Made by a program: the position numbers and the translations under genes. A model generated the notes under the pieces. It saw nothing but the letters and a program-made list of their open reading frames with translations, was not told the origin of the DNA and ran no database searches. From Liquidambar formosana (taxonomy: Eukaryota; Streptophyta; Magnoliopsida; Saxifragales; Altingiaceae): DNA of 64,000 bases. Positions 12,701 to 25,186 of the stretch are shown one piece after another. The stretch is taken from NCBI GenBank assembly GCA_039720395.1, contig CM077821.1:42902792-42966791 (forward strand). The letters run 5' to 3'. Position 1 is the first letter of the stretch. Each line of letters starts with the position of its first letter.

Positions 12701-15700
12701 GTTGAAAGTTAATAAACTAAACAGATTATGAGCATTACAATCAAGTAAGACCTTAATAACCAAATCAAGAAATTTTATCAAGGTCAATAGTATCCAAAAT
12801 AAGACCCCAACTGTGAGCCTTTAGTCCAATACCTTTTATAAGGACAAAACTTCGATTATCCTGATAAAGTGGAACCTCAAGTGAAACCTTTCACTTACAG
12901 AGGGACAGAAACGCATAACTAATGAAAAGAAAAGAAAAGAAAAAAAGCTTTAAACCCAAAACACACAAAAAAAGCTTCTCCACACCTTTAAACCCAAAAC
13001 ACACAAATGAAAATGCACAGGTCAAAACCATTGTAAAATTTAATGGAGTATCATCATCCTCAAATCATATCCAACCCTGTGATTTTCATTTTTCTTTTTC
13101 TTTTTTTGTCATTAATTATTTTCTCTGCAAACTGATGATAAAATTGATTTAACTCACAGTTTCAAAATTAATGGGATCCATTTCTTTAAGCTTCTGCACA
13201 TGGCCTTCAGTGTCTGGATCAAATACGCTCCCAATGAAGCCATACACTTCTGCAAAATCTGGTCTACCTGCAAAATATAGGCAACATGATTAAGAGCAGG
13301 CCTTTTTCATTTCAATTGTGACATACGTAAATGAGAAAATTAATAGAATAAAACCAAACTCATGAACATTCACTAGGCAACCAGATGAATATGAAAGTGG
13401 AAGGATCCAAAGATGTTAATGTGAGTGGTGAAATTGTTCTGCAACTTTTTGATGCTATTAGCAGCTGTGCTGAATACAAATTAGATTAGATAGTTGAAAG
13501 GGGGAAATAATAATATATAAAAAAATTGCAAAAAAACAACCCCCAGGCACATGAAACTACAACTCAAACATTGATACATCCACAACCAGCATTTACTTCT
13601 AGTTCTAATGGTACTGCTTTCATGTATTGCTAACTCTATTTGACATGACAATTTGTGCAACTCAACAAAGCCTTAAACTCCAATAATTGGGGTAGGCAAC
13701 CCAATTTCATTTTCTCCTTTCAACTCTGTCTAGATGACAATTGATGGTTAAAAATCACAAAACAGGACCCCATATTAAAGTTGGACCCAGGTGGGTGGGT
13801 GGATGAATGGTAATTCAAGGCTTTCAAGCTGTGTCTCCAAGCATGTATAGATAAACTCATAAGCATACATCTATGTAGCTACACTTGATTATGATGTGCG
13901 TTGTTTAAGCTAATCATTGAAATATAAACAAAAGTTGTAGTCCAAAAGATTACCATGAAGCACTGGAGCTTGCTTCCCTTGCTTTGGTATCTCAGGACTT
14001 GGAAGAGATCTACTTGAGCTTCCCATGGCACTGCTATTACAAATCCTTGCTACCCCCTTTGATCCAATATCAGCTGAATCAGTAACGTTGTATGCCATAA
14101 TAAGTGCTGGAAAATTCCCTTTAATAACAACTAATTTATATATATGATCATGTGAAAAATTGAAAAATAAGACATAAAAAACATTCGTGCCTTCAACTCC
14201 ATGAAGATTGGTATATTCATCTTGGGATGGCATGATTCCACTTGATGCAGTGTTTATAAGCATGGAAGTGTCATCCCATGGAGAAAATCCAGGTACAAGG
14301 GAATTCAACGAAGACGGATAAGCCATGGATGCTTGCAGTGGCACTAAAACTACCAATCCAAGAAATAGCATGTCAGGATGCCAACAATGTACTTCAAATC
14401 TTCCAACAGAAATATATTGTTATTTTCTTTAAGACAGACAAACCATTTTTGGATGCCTTTTGTGGGTAAGGATGAGTAGCTTTGCGCTTAGGTCGAGGTG
14501 GCGGTACATGTGCTATTGTCCCATTCTTTTGGACCTTCAAAAAGTATTTCTGGGCATGGCTTCGAATCTGCAAAAACAAAATCACCATGTAATAACATTA
14601 CCATATAACTAAAAATTATACACATGTTGGAAGCTAAAGTATGAAAAATGTTGGAAACTAAAATGTATGAACTTTATCGACAAATACTGCCCACCCATGC
14701 ACGGACACTTATATAGAGAGTCAGAGACTAGAAATAAGTATATATAGGAAGTAGAGAATCCTAATTTAAATCTAAATCAGATCCTCAATATCTCACCTTC
14801 GCTTATCTAAAATATTGTGATGCAATACATTGGTAGTGAGTTACATGAAGCAAGAGTTTTGTCCAGATCCCATTAGTATTTTGAGGTTTCAAGATCCTCT
14901 CAGTTTATATTGACTAGCTAATCTACTAGCACATATATAGTTTCCACCAAACCAAAATGCAAAAGTAATATGCTACATGGCCATAGTATGACGAATTAAG
15001 CACCTGAATCACCGTCTTTGAACCAACAAAATCTTCAATTTTCTTCCAGTCACGGTCAAACCTGTATAACCCAGAAAAGATGGAAAACAATTGAGTATAG
15101 AGCTTAGGTTCCACGCAAGAAAATATTTCAAAAATGTTTCTAAAAAAAGTACATAAAAGATAGAGCTTGGTTCCACGCAAGAAAATATTTCAAAAATGTT
15201 TCTAAAAAAAGTACATAAAAGATTGTGTTGGATTCAATTTTACTGAAAGCAGAAATAGTTTTAAATAGGAAGATATATTCAAATGAGAAAGAAAACTACA
15301 TTGCTTTCGTAACATGAAGGACCGATATACAGGGCATGAGAGAAGTTGTAACAAGTCACAACATTAGAACATTAGAACTCTTTGACCCAAAACTCAATCC
15401 ATACCAACTGAATTACCATTATTTATTTCTTCAAGATAGGTTATTTAGATCACCACAACCTGTTACTTCACAGTAACCATACCTTCATTAGGGTCATCAC
15501 ATTGCATTAATACTCAAAAAACCTTGAACCTTAGGTTTCCATGATGAGTCGCAATACAAAGAAACCAATAGAGAGCAAAGGACATTAGCACTCCCTCAAA
15601 ATCCTTTTGTACCCAAAGTGCAACATTATTTGCACGTTTCTTTCTAACCCCCCCCCCCCCCCCCCAAAAAAAAAAAAAAAAAAAAAAAAAAACCAACAAC

Positions 15701-17015
15701 AACAACAACAACAAACAAACAAAAATGCCATACTAACTCGTAAGGCATATTTTGTAAATTCCAAAAATAAACTTCACACGGAAGTCATTACCCATCAACT
15801 CAACTCAGCTTTAATCCCAACTACTTGAGGTCAGTTACATGAATCCCTTCTTTTCACAGCTCTATCTAGATCAATATGCTCCATTATATCCTTGGTAACC
15901 TTCCATTTCCGAATTGATGTTCATGAGGTGTGAGTGCGTGACTATGCTTTACATTGGCCATCTGCCTACCACGATCCTCCTCCTTTATCCAAATCCGGAC
16001 TAGCTATGAGACAGATAAAACGATAAAAACGACACATGCAAAGTTAAGTCCCCTCCCATCAAAGTTTAGGGAGTAACTAATGCCCACCAATTCCAACAAG
16101 GCCAATATACAAAATATCGGAGAATTTGGAAGTATGCACAACGATACAATTATAAAACTATATCTCAATCCACAAAGTCCTAGTAAACAAGAAAAAACAA
16201 AAAAATAAATAAATAATGGACGCTCGGTCATACCAACTCAAAACCAATCATACTGCCAATGGGGGCTGTAGCTTAGATGGGACAGTCTGACGTCTCCCAC
16301 TTAAGGGAGAGGATTTGGAGGAGGTTGTGGTTTCAACTCCTCCATTAGGGTGCGTTTGTAATGGGGGAAGGGGATGGGCTATCCCCATTGTGTATCCCAA
16401 GAGCCCATTAGTCTCTCCTTTGAACCTACCTTTTTTTTTTTTAAATTAAAAAATCACACCATATCAGACCCTGGAAGAGTGTACAGTATCTAATTCAGTA
16501 TAAAAAACCAGGCAGTACTGACTTTGAACTAAATTCTTAATCACCCAATAAAATTTATCCAACGAGGTTCAAACTACCCAAATCACCAGAACCGAATTCT
16601 TCAAAAAAGGTGGTTCTGATCATCTACGTTCAAAGGGCTAAATTTATCTCCGCCATTAGTTTCATCAAAAGAAAAAGCAACCAATTAAACAGGGCATTTA
16701 CGATTGAAAAAAAAAAAAAAAACTGAATTTGTCAAAAGAAGAAAACAATAAGAAACAAAAGCCCAAATCCAGATTTCTATACCTGAAAATTACATAACTA
16801 TATGTATCCAAATAAATTCATATATGAAGTGAGGAGATTGGAAGAACATACAGTTGAAGAGCTTCGAGGAACTTGTCGTGCTCTTCTTCAGTCCAGCTTT
16901 CTCTTGACTTGGTGATGGTGTAGGGTTTCCTCACCTTCTTGCCTGAGCCATCTGTGGGCGTTGAGGTCGCCATGGATTCAGGGGTTTCGAAGAGTTCGAA
17001 TTCAGCTTGATGCAA
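9755..17015 (-). CDS. RVE8-like: REVEILLE 4/8-like MYB transcription factor (LHY/CCA1-like), 8 exons
   Basis: Exons on the minus strand: 16852-17015, 15004-15061, 14444-14567, 14191-14343, 13954-14073, 13158-13267, 11455-11514, 9755-9856. All phases agree and give 296 residues. A single MYB-like repeat (about 35-90) carries [20 protein letters not shown] and the SHAQKYF motif at 77-83, followed by [20 protein letters not shown]. The C-terminal half has the LCL domain (about 197-260; [38 protein letters not shown]) that separates the RVE4/6/8 group from LHY/CCA1. Such factors bind evening elements and activate evening clock genes in the nucleus. Exon 4 ends in a non-GT donor (AAG|GCACGA). Introns carry a SINE-like unit, poly(C)/poly(A) and a 63-bp tandem duplication. 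Whether it is the RVE4 or RVE8 counterpart is not settled. Confidence 0.93.
15099..15224. repeat. Two-copy 63-bp tandem duplication in RVE intron 1
   Basis: AGAGCTTAGGTTCCACGCAA at 15099 is repeated with one base missing at 15162. The following AAATATTTCAAAAATGTTTC and AAAAAAAGTACATAAAAGAT are copied exactly. The near-identity suggests a recent duplication. Confidence 0.9.
15651..15716. repeat. Poly(C)-poly(A)-(CAA)n simple repeat
   Basis: A run of about 15 C is followed directly by about 27 A and then a CAA array, inside RVE intron 1. It is one of several C-run/A-run junctions in the window. Confidence 0.9.
16259..16442 (+). mobile_element. tRNA-derived SINE-like unit in RVE intron 1
   Basis: TAGCTTAGATGG (about 16268-16279) fits an RNA polymerase III A box and GTTTCAACTCC (about 16333-16343) fits a B box at a normal distance. 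The body then runs about 100 bp to a T run. The head does not fold into a proper tRNA acceptor stem, so a SINE relic is more likely than a tRNA gene. I could not see a clear target-site duplication. Confidence 0.5.
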
Positions 17016-17317
17016 ACATAGAGAGGGAGAGAGAGAGTTTTTAGAGAGACAAGAAATAGAGGAGTGTGAGGACAGAGAAAATGGACAGCTCTCGCGGGCT
17101 GCGTATATGTGCGGTTGGAAATCTGACTAACTGAGACCGTTCAATTAATCGTCTACTTGAGGAGCCTCACTGCGCCGGTTTAAGAGCTTATACTCGCGCG
17201 GGAGATTAGTTTCAGTGTAATGATTGATATCGTGGGGGCATGGCATGTACTTGGCCCTCTAAGCTTTTATGAATGAAAAATATAAAAGGACCACCACAAA
17301 ATTCCCTAAACACCACT

Positions 17318-18565
17318 TCTCTTGTTTTAAACTTTTGAGATTTTATAAAAATTATAAAAGGTTTTCACAAAATTAACTGTATTGTCCGCTAGAAAAATAT
17401 CATTTTGAACAACTTTGTAAATGAAAGTTTTTTTTTCAAAAAGGTGAAACTATTTCTATAGCCTTTTTAACTGCATCCACAACCCTACTATAAGAATTTG
17501 ATAGTTTACCCATATTGACCTTGTTTTGTCGCTTCTCTCTCTTCTCCTCTTCCTTCCCTTTCTTTTCTTTTTCCTCTTCTCTCTCTACATCTCTCATAAC
17601 AGCATACAAAAATATGCTATCGGATTTCCAAATGTTGACATCTAGATTCTCATCATATGGATCAACCCATGTCTCTGCCAACTTAGCTTTGTGAACATGT
17701 TTTGTATGTCATTCAAGTTGCCATTGATTTATTCATGAACTGGGTTTTGCTAACTGAATCAAGTGACCTTTTTCACCAACATACACTTCTGGGCAAAACC
17801 TGTAAACATTTTTCATGTATGCATATTTGGAGGAATGGAACTTGAACAAGTGTATGGCAAATCAAGGGCAAGTTAGATGAATCTTCTTTCCCAAAAATTA
17901 TGGCTTTGATCTATATATTCACTTCCCCTTATCAAAATTGAATACTCGCAACATGAGGAGATTGAGTTTGGATGAACTCATATATAATGCTCCAGATCAC
18001 TCAAATTATTATAAATTATTTATAATTTAAATTTGATGAGATTTGTCTTATACAGTGTACCTTCCATACAGATTTCATCACTATTTAGTTTTGCAGAGGT
18101 TTTGAACTTTATGATACTAGCTGAGGCATAAGCTCATATATATGAAATCCAGTTTGTAATGATTTTTTCACTTGCTGTGTAAAATCAGGAAATTGGTTTC
18201 GGGACTTGGCAATGGCAAAAGCAATTGTTAAAGAGATAGAGAGAGGGGGAACTAGAGAGGAAGAGGGGAAAAGTGGGGATAATAGGGGCAAATTAGGCAA
18301 ATCATCAAATTTTTTTAGTGGGGCTATGGAAATAGCCTCACCCTTTTCAAAATTTATTGTTTAAGTGAATTTTTTGGCAATTACAATTTTTGTTTCATTT
18401 TTATATAATTTTTCATGAAAATTTTTCGCTTAAATGACAAATTTTGGGGAAAATTTACTCTACAAGTTGTTTAAAATGATATTTTCTAGTAAACAACGTT
18501 ATCAGTTTTTGTGAAAACCTTTTATATTTTTCATAAAACCTTAAAAAGTTTAAAAAACAAATGGC
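17318..18565. mobile_element. Fold-back element, split by a nested MITE
   Basis: The left arm (AAACTTTTGAGATTTTATAA, ATAAAAGGTTTTCACAAAA, CTAGAAAAATATCATTTTGAA at about 17330-17410) is inverted in the right arm (TTTAAAATGATATTTTCTAG, TTTGTGAAAACCTTTTATA, AAACCTTAAAAAGTTTAAA at about 18460-18560). Without the nested insertion the element would be about 340 bp. It belongs to the same family as 61977-62326. Confidence 0.75.
17442..18343. mobile_element. Nested MULE-type MITE with 9-bp target duplication
   Basis: Ends are inverted repeats: AGGTGAAACTATTTCTATAG on the left, and on the right the complement of GGGTGAGGCTATTTCCATAG. Four mismatches fall over 22 bases. It is flanked by the 9-bp direct repeat TTTTCAAAA at 17433-17441 and 18344-18352. 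Nine-base duplications are typical of Mutator-like elements. The interior (about 900 bp) has no transposase; one short minus-strand ORF (17436-17681) is rich in Glu/Lys from a GA/CT tract and is not convincing. Confidence 0.8.
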
Positions 18566-20608
18566 GGTAATAGTCAGCCCTAAATATAAAATGTTTTTAT
18601 GAAAATTAATCACTATATTCACTAGAAAATATAATTTTGAACAATTTTGTAGATTTTTTTTTTTTTTTGCCAAATATGTTGTTTAAGTGGATTTTTGTGA
18701 TTATTTAAACTCTTCACACTCTTTGTTTCAAAACAAAAACTAAAAAAATAAAAATAAAAAATAAATTACTTAAACGACAGTTCCTTTAATGTTATTCTTT
18801 ATGTGAGTGTGTGTGTGTGTTTTTTTTTTTTTTTTGGGGTGCTTTGAAGGAAGAATAAAGCATAAGATTTGATGAGATGGCATTTACTTTCATCAGGTAG
18901 AAATCACGGTGAAAACCCAAGAATGCTCTTTCTCAATAATGTTCTCATAAAGCCTTGCTCGATTCAATAGCCCGCGACGTACCGAGTGACGCATAACTAC
19001 CGTTGACAGCGCCGCCGATGTTTTCAAACAAACGATTACTCGCGAAACCTAACGAGAAGTGAGTCACCACGAGTGATTTGCGATGCTACATGTGAGCCTC
19101 TCCAGTCCACCAGTTTTTGCACACCCCACCACAATCTGGTGCGTGTCTCACATTTTCGTACTCGTGTCCCCATGACAGCTGATAAAGGTGACGTGGATCT
19201 GAGCCTTGATGTCTCCTTGTCACACGATCCGACGGGTGGAGAAAAAACGTTGGACTCTTAATTTGTGGTGGATAATGGGCCTTAATGGAGCCTAACCCAG
19301 CCCCCCCCCTGTCCTCAACGATTCTACTGGCACGTGGCACTATGCTCGTCCACTCGCTGCAAATGACAATATAAGCCTCGTTTGTTTGGTCAGCCTGCCT
19401 ACCATTAGCAAAACAAGCATGGGGACAAGCTGGGAAAAGTAAGGTTGAAGGAGAAACTCCGTACGGGCTGCCCCACTGCATTATCAGTGGGGCTTCGGAC
19501 CAAGGCATGCCAAGAGCTGAATTGTATTGACTATTGAATATTGACTGCTTCAACATAGAAGTCTGAGATGATAACGCGTATGACAAGAATTGTGGAATTG
19601 TGCATTGCGAGAGGGGATTTAGTCTATGTCTAAACCTTGACTGGAGTAGAGTAAAACTTAACTTGGTTGCAACACAGGACAATAACTTGTGTATGACCAT
19701 GCCACGAAAAATATGGTATCATACTATCATGGACTAATGGAAAAATTAGTTTAGTGAATATGTCATATTTAACATGGTGTTTTTAGTCGGCATGTCAAGC
19801 TTAATATACCTACTTTGTTGAGTGTTTATTGGTTTGTAATACTATATCAAAACTAATGTTGTAGTTTAGTAATTACACACAAGTTTTTTCTGTAACATAA
19901 ATGTGAGCTTGAGACCTAATTTATACATACATACATACATACATATATATATATATAAAATTTATGCGTTTATGGTTTGAGTTTTAAAAAGTGAGTAGTA
20001 AATTTTAAAGAGTTGTTTAAGTGTGGGATCTCTCGGAATATCCTGGATAATTATAGTTGTCTATGGATGATATGCGTGCATTCACACATATTCGTGTGTC
20101 GTTTATGAACGCTCGTGATCGTACAAGATATTTGTAATATCTTGCACATAATCAAAGTTTATAAGTTTTAAAACTTATATATATTATATGTTAATAGAGA
20201 TATTCATCTACGTGATGTTGTGTAAGAATTTCCATTTTCAAGGCAAATCACAATAATTAAGCGTGATTGTCACTTCTAGTCACTCATGCATAGAAATGAC
20301 AATGATTTGCATCTCATATAAAAATTTGTGCATATTATTCTATAGGTGAACATATTCGTATAAATTTAATAAGCTTGTACAACCAATAGGCTTTAAAACT
20401 CATATAACAAAGTACGGGCTAACTAGCATTTCCTTCATTGAAAACTCCCTCGAACCTGAAATTTGGCGGGGTCCGAGCCAGGCCGGTCAGAATTGAAACT
20501 GGTATTGCCCAAGCCCATGTTACAAAGGCTCTTTATCATCTGAGATGGCAAGATCAGAACAGTCCACCTCACTTTCCCCATGGTTCTCACGCTACACTTA
20601 CAAGTCAA

Positions 20609-20636
20609 CACGTGTCACACTCCTCAATGACGTGGC
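20609..20636. promoter_or_regulatory. G-box and ACGTGG element upstream of the 20891 gene
   Basis: A palindromic CACGTG lies at 20609-20614 within AACACGTGTCA, and TGACGTGGC follows at 20628-20636, about 255-280 bases before the proposed start codon. Such ACGT cores bind bZIP/bHLH factors in light- and ABA-responsive plant promoters. The pairing and position are suggestive; function here is inferred. Confidence 0.4.
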
Positions 20637-20890
20637 CGATTGTGGGGCTCGTATTAGTCTAAAACGATAAGAGAGAGAGCATTTTGCCAGGTTAAAGCAG
20701 AGGCAGGCATTGAAAAGCAGAGGGATATGCAAATGGATATTCAGGTTCGAATCGGAATCATAACATGCACACAGTTTTCAATCCAGATCAACCAAACAAA
20801 ACCCTTCTCCTTCTTCTTCTTCTGTTTATCATTGCTCTCCGTTCAAACCTTTGTGTTCAAGAAGGGACTCTGAACCACCACCCAAACAAA

Positions 20891-23071
20891 ATGGCGACAG
20901 CAACAGCGACAACAACACCAGAGGTGGGTCATCCTTTATGCACCTTCTCTTGTATATATATATATATATAGATGTGGGTATCTAGTGATGGAAATTTGAA
21001 AGATTTTTAATTATCAAGTATCTGAATTTTTTGGACGATCCATCTGTGTTCAGAGGATCTAGTGTCACCTGTTGTGAAGTACACTAAGCACCAACTAGCT
21101 TTGATAGGTCTCCCAAGAGAGAAAGGGGAGGTTTTTTCTTCTATTTTTTTGGGGGGGATAGGTGGGGGGAATGGTGCATTATCTATATCTACCGCATGGT
21201 TGGAGAGGTTGCATTAGTTAAAATTGTTTTTTCTTAGAGAAAGAAAAATACAATGCTACCATTTCTGCAAATGCAAAGAATAGCTAGCTCATTTTGGCAA
21301 ATTGGGCGGAAGATATAACACTAGTTCAACATTGAAATGATCGGATCAATGAGAAATGGAGGGCATTCCCAAAAGAGGGAACATGGGGGGGGGGGGGGTA
21401 TATGATGATATCATACTTTCATTGTTGAGGCGATGAGAAAATTCTTTTTATTTCCTGCATTCTTTCCTCATGGGGGATTGAATTGATTTTTAATGCGAGT
21501 TGCAGTTAATTTTTGTATTCATTTAATTTCAATATTTGGTGCTTATGTTAGTAGAGGGGGATTTAAATCTATTTCAAGATTTAAGTATATCAATGTTCTA
21601 CTTATGTGATCTAACATTTCAGAGATTTTTTCCAATAGAGTCTCGCTATCCGTTAATGATATTATGTTTTGACTTGTACCCAGTAATGTCAGATGTCTAC
21701 ACAAGCCCAATTGGTGAAACTGTGTAGTAACCTAAGCATTAGACATTGAACCTAAATGATCTGAAAAACTATTTGCAAAGTGATTTAGTTTTATATATTA
21801 TCCCAGGCATATGTAATATTTTATGATGGTTGGCAGCATTTCAAGAAAAAACAAAAAAAACCAAAAACCAAAAACAAAAAAGGCTTTTACATCTCGACTG
21901 TGGTGGCAGAGTGCCTGGCTGAAAGGCACATCTTGACTGGTTCCCTGTAGCCTAGGGCCAATTTAAGATTGACCAAGCTGCCCTATCATCCCTATCATCT
22001 GGTTTTGATAAACCGCCTACTTGTGGAGAAAAACTTCCATGTAACTGTGATATGGCCAGGTGGTATCACAAGCCAATAGGGGCCTTACAATGTGGGATTG
22101 TCAGTGTACTTTTTGACCCCACAATCCCACTTTGCAAGGCCCCTATTGGCTTGTGACACTACCTGGCTGTGTCACATTTACATGGAAGACTCACTCCTAC
22201 TTGCGTGTAAAAGCAATGGTTGTATTGCAATTCTCATTTGGTGTGAACGAAAGAAACAGGTACTGGGGCATGCCTACTCAATCTCCACACGCCAATTTTC
22301 CCACTTAAATGCCATGTAGTTTATTCTTGTATGCGATGCCAACCACACCACAGCAAAAAGATGCATTCACTTTACTTGAGATGGTCATCCATAAATATGC
22401 TCTCGAAATCTTCCCATTATTGGTCACTTTAATCAACTTTGAACTGTGCAATCAATATTTTTAGCTCTAACCTACTTACCTACATCAGCTATACACAAAC
22501 TATTTACAGTTATGAGATCCTTTTGGTGACATTTGAGCCTTTGTTTTACAGAAACAAGATTCAGCATCACTTCAGATATGGTTCATTTATAGTTAATGGT
22601 TCTTTCCTTATAGCTGATTCTGCTGCATTTTTTATCACATAACCAGCAAGCTTCCATGTTTCCCATTAAAACGGTACTTTTTATATGTATAGTTTTTTTA
22701 TGAATAGCGAATCACTTGCTTTAACTAATTCACATTGCTTTGTAAGATAATTGTCAAAAAGACTCTTACCCAGTTACCGCCATTGTTTGTGCGCATTTCC
22801 AGGTGATAAATACTCAACAGACTGGGACAAGGCCTGGTCAAGCTTCAGGAAACAGGGGAAAAAGACCTTCTTCTCACAGTTCTCTCCAAACAAGTACGTG
22901 ACCTGGAATCCTAGGCGTTCAAACTACCCACTGTCCGAGGAGGTTGATCCTATTAAGAAAACAGAGAGGTCAAATCTGATGTTATGGACCAGTCCAACAT
23001 TCACTCTAGTTGGGGCTATTATAGTAGTTACATTTCTTTTGATCTACACCATTCTTTTCCCTCTCAAGTAA
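20891..23071 (+). CDS. Small conserved-looking single-helix membrane protein, function unknown
   Basis: Exon 2 (22803-23071) is clearly coding: DKYSTDWDKAWSSFRKQGKK, then FFSQFSPNKYVTWNPRRSNY, then a charged linker, then one membrane helix (about the last 25 residues; LVGAIIVVTFLLIYTILF) ending FPLK. Exon 1 is proposed as 20891-20927 (MATATATTTPEV), giving 101 residues. The join keeps phase only with a weak donor (G|GTCATC at 20928), so exon 1 is the doubtful part. An in-frame upstream ATG at 20765 would add a Leu-rich stretch but reads like a CT-repeat 5' UTR. The composition suggests a plant-specific organelle or endomembrane protein anchored by its C-terminal helix; I cannot name a family. 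The intron holds a palindromic MITE and a run of 12 G at about 21387. Confidence 0.65.
22034..22188. mobile_element. Near-perfect 155-bp palindromic MITE
   Basis: CTTCCATGTAACTGTGATAT at the left end is mirrored by GTGTCACATTTACATGGAAG at the right end. Inner arms TCACAAGCCAATAGGGGCCT and AGGCCCCTATTGGCTTGTGA also pair, then CAATGTGGGATTGT with ACAATCCCACTTTG. Only about 15 bases form the loop. It sits in the intron of the membrane-protein gene and, if transcribed, would make a long hairpin RNA. Confidence 0.85.
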
Positions 23072-25010
23072 TTTCATTTAAACATTGACTCCATCTTAGA
23101 AACCAGGTCTCGTGCTGTAACGATATGATATTGTTTATAAGCGAATGCCCATAAGGGAGGGAATTATAAGTTGTTAGTAATGAAGCTACTTTTGTTGTTC
23201 TGCCTTCTGTTGTTTTTCCTCTTTAACATTATTGGTTCCCCTCTGAGGCACAATATATCTATATCGCCCATTCAGAATTTGGTAGTCTGAAAACTAATGT
23301 ATCTCATTATTATGTGAAGAAATTCATAATGCACACGCAGCACAGCCCATCATAATCCGGCAGTTAGCCCAAAAACAATAGCAGATGATGCTGAAATGAA
23401 TTTTTCTTATAATAATAAAAAAATACCTCAACTTTAATTTAGAGGTTTCTGCAGTCCTATATTCCTTTTGGTGGTGTAATGGTTAAGTTACAGTCAATAT
23501 TACATGACCTCTTCTATTTGACTTGATATTCAAAGAGACTAACTGCAGACTTCTTGGAAAAGTGAGAGGTTGTAGTCTTTGGATGATGGTTCCCCGTCCT
23601 ATCCTTTATTATGCCAGAATTCTTCTTGTGCATTTCTCAAGTCTCTTTGTTATTTTCACCTAGGATTGTGCTCCTCTTAATCTTATTGTAAATGATCTTT
23701 ATTGTTTTCTTATTTATCATTTTCCCTCTTAAGCTGAGTGACTTCATGAAGGATAGGGCAAAAAATGATTTGTGTTACTGACCCTACGCTTCATTCAGTT
23801 GAGTTGTGAAATTTATCGTTTGTTAAGGAGTCTTAACAGAGTAACAGTTGATCTAAATATTGTTGGTTTTTGTTTGTGTCGTGTGCACACTTGCATTTGG
23901 GTTAGGGCAGAGGGAGCACTGGTAACTTCTTCTAGGGAACCCAACTGAATTTTGCTGACACTGAAACCTTAATCGAAGAGAGAGGGGAAGGGGAGGGGTC
24001 CTCTTCTGGCCTTTTTTTTTTCTTTCTTTCTTTCTTTCCATTAATTGTTTTGGTTAATGGTTTGAAAGGAACAGGACTACAACCTGCTACAACATGGAGC
24101 AGCCACGTGCCGCGTCCCAAGTCCACTAGAAAAACAGCTGTTGGAGATGATGAATAGGGTCATGTGAGATCGCTAGCCCAGAGTCGCTGAGTGAACCCAT
24201 GTTAGCCAAGTGGTCAGCACAGGCATATTGCATTCTGGATGAGAATGAGGGTGTCTTAAGGGTGCAGCTCAAAGGGCAAACTGAAAGGGCCCGGCAGTCA
24301 TCAATAAGATTGCCATTAAGACTTTACTTATGCTATCCAAGTAATCCTTTTTCTCTTTTCATGTATTTTATGATCTCTTAATAATGATGGACTTGAAACC
24401 TCAAAAATGGTTTCTCTCCTCTTAATTTCCCACTTCTTTGTGTTCCCTTCACCATAAAAGGACACCTGTTTTGCTTGTCTCCTGCCAAAGCCTATCCAAA
24501 CTTTGGAGTCCCTTTCACAGGAGACATTGGAAGTTGCGGGTACAAGTAAGCTAAGGGTTGTAGTATTTGACATAGAAGGGCATCAAAGAGCTTGTCTGGT
24601 GCCATAAGGTATGGGTGAGGCAATTTTTAGGCAGCAGAGGTGACTTTTGACTTTCCCCTAAATTTGATAATCTTCTTAGGATTTTAGTCTTAGCCAGCCA
24701 TCATAATAGTATTTGCTTTGTTTTTCAAGAGGAAATCATTTTCATTGTATCTCTGTTTTTCTTTTGCTTATTGATCTAATCTTGGGGTGGACCCAGAAGC
24801 TGTCAAACACTATGAGCTCTTTTTGTCGACCCAATAATTTCTTGGTCTTCTGATGTATATCTGTATGTTTATAGATATTTTGCACCATCATAATCTACTT
24901 GCACCAACTCACCATATCAATATTCAGTAGTGCCTATTTAGGAACTGCTGACTTCATAAATTAACATATAATTGAAATTAATATTTTCATTCTTTTGCTA
25001 ATGCTTCCAA
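23072..25010. other. 3' flank and intergenic gap
   Basis: I see no gene in this stretch. It contains the likely 3' UTR of the membrane-protein gene, a short (TTTC)n tract at about 24021-24038, and AT-rich unique sequence. ORFs of 60-80 codons here have no domain and overlap each other on both strands. Confidence 0.4.
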
Positions 25011-25011
25011 A

Positions 25012-25022
25012 ACAATATAAAT
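25012..25022 (+). promoter_or_regulatory. TATA box for the 25187 gene
   Basis: AATATAAATACCCC, followed by a CT-rich start region (CAGTCTCTCTCTCCCTC) about 25 bases on, is a textbook plant core promoter. It lies about 170 bases before the ATG at 25187, leaving a leader of roughly 130-150 bases. Confidence 0.55.
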
Positions 25023-25186
25023 ACCCCACCAGTCTCTCTCTCCCTCACTCGTTTCTGTCCCACACAAACATAGGGAAATTCTTTCAACTTCACAGAAAGC
25101 TTCTGGGGTTCTCTTTCTTTTTTCTCTGTGTTGGAGACAGAGGATAGGTTTCTACTTTTGTCAGTGGTCGCTGTATTACTTCAGAA

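Larger units (their letters stand above)
17016..20600. other. RVE promoter side and repeat-rich gap before the next gene
   Basis: Besides the fold-back and nested MITE listed separately, 18590-18720 is a partial extra arm of the same fold-back family (CACTAGAAAATATAATTTTG). The stretch 18960-19350 is notably richer in G, C and CpG than its surroundings and contains GTGACGTGG and GCACGTGGCAC words. A long minus-strand ORF runs through 19086-19700 but has no recognisable domain. From 19700 to 20600 I see only AT-rich DNA with a (TACA)n/(TA)n microsatellite at 19921-19958. Confidence 0.45.

Noticed and set aside
16259..16345. Possible tRNA gene
   Set aside because: A and B boxes are present but no acceptor stem or anticodon arm closes, so it is listed as a SINE-like unit instead.
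19086..19700. 204-codon minus-strand ORF, the longest unassigned ORF
   Set aside because: No recognisable domain, no promoter context, odd composition rich in His, Cys and Trp, and it lies over a locally GC-richer promoter-like stretch; best explained as a chance open frame.
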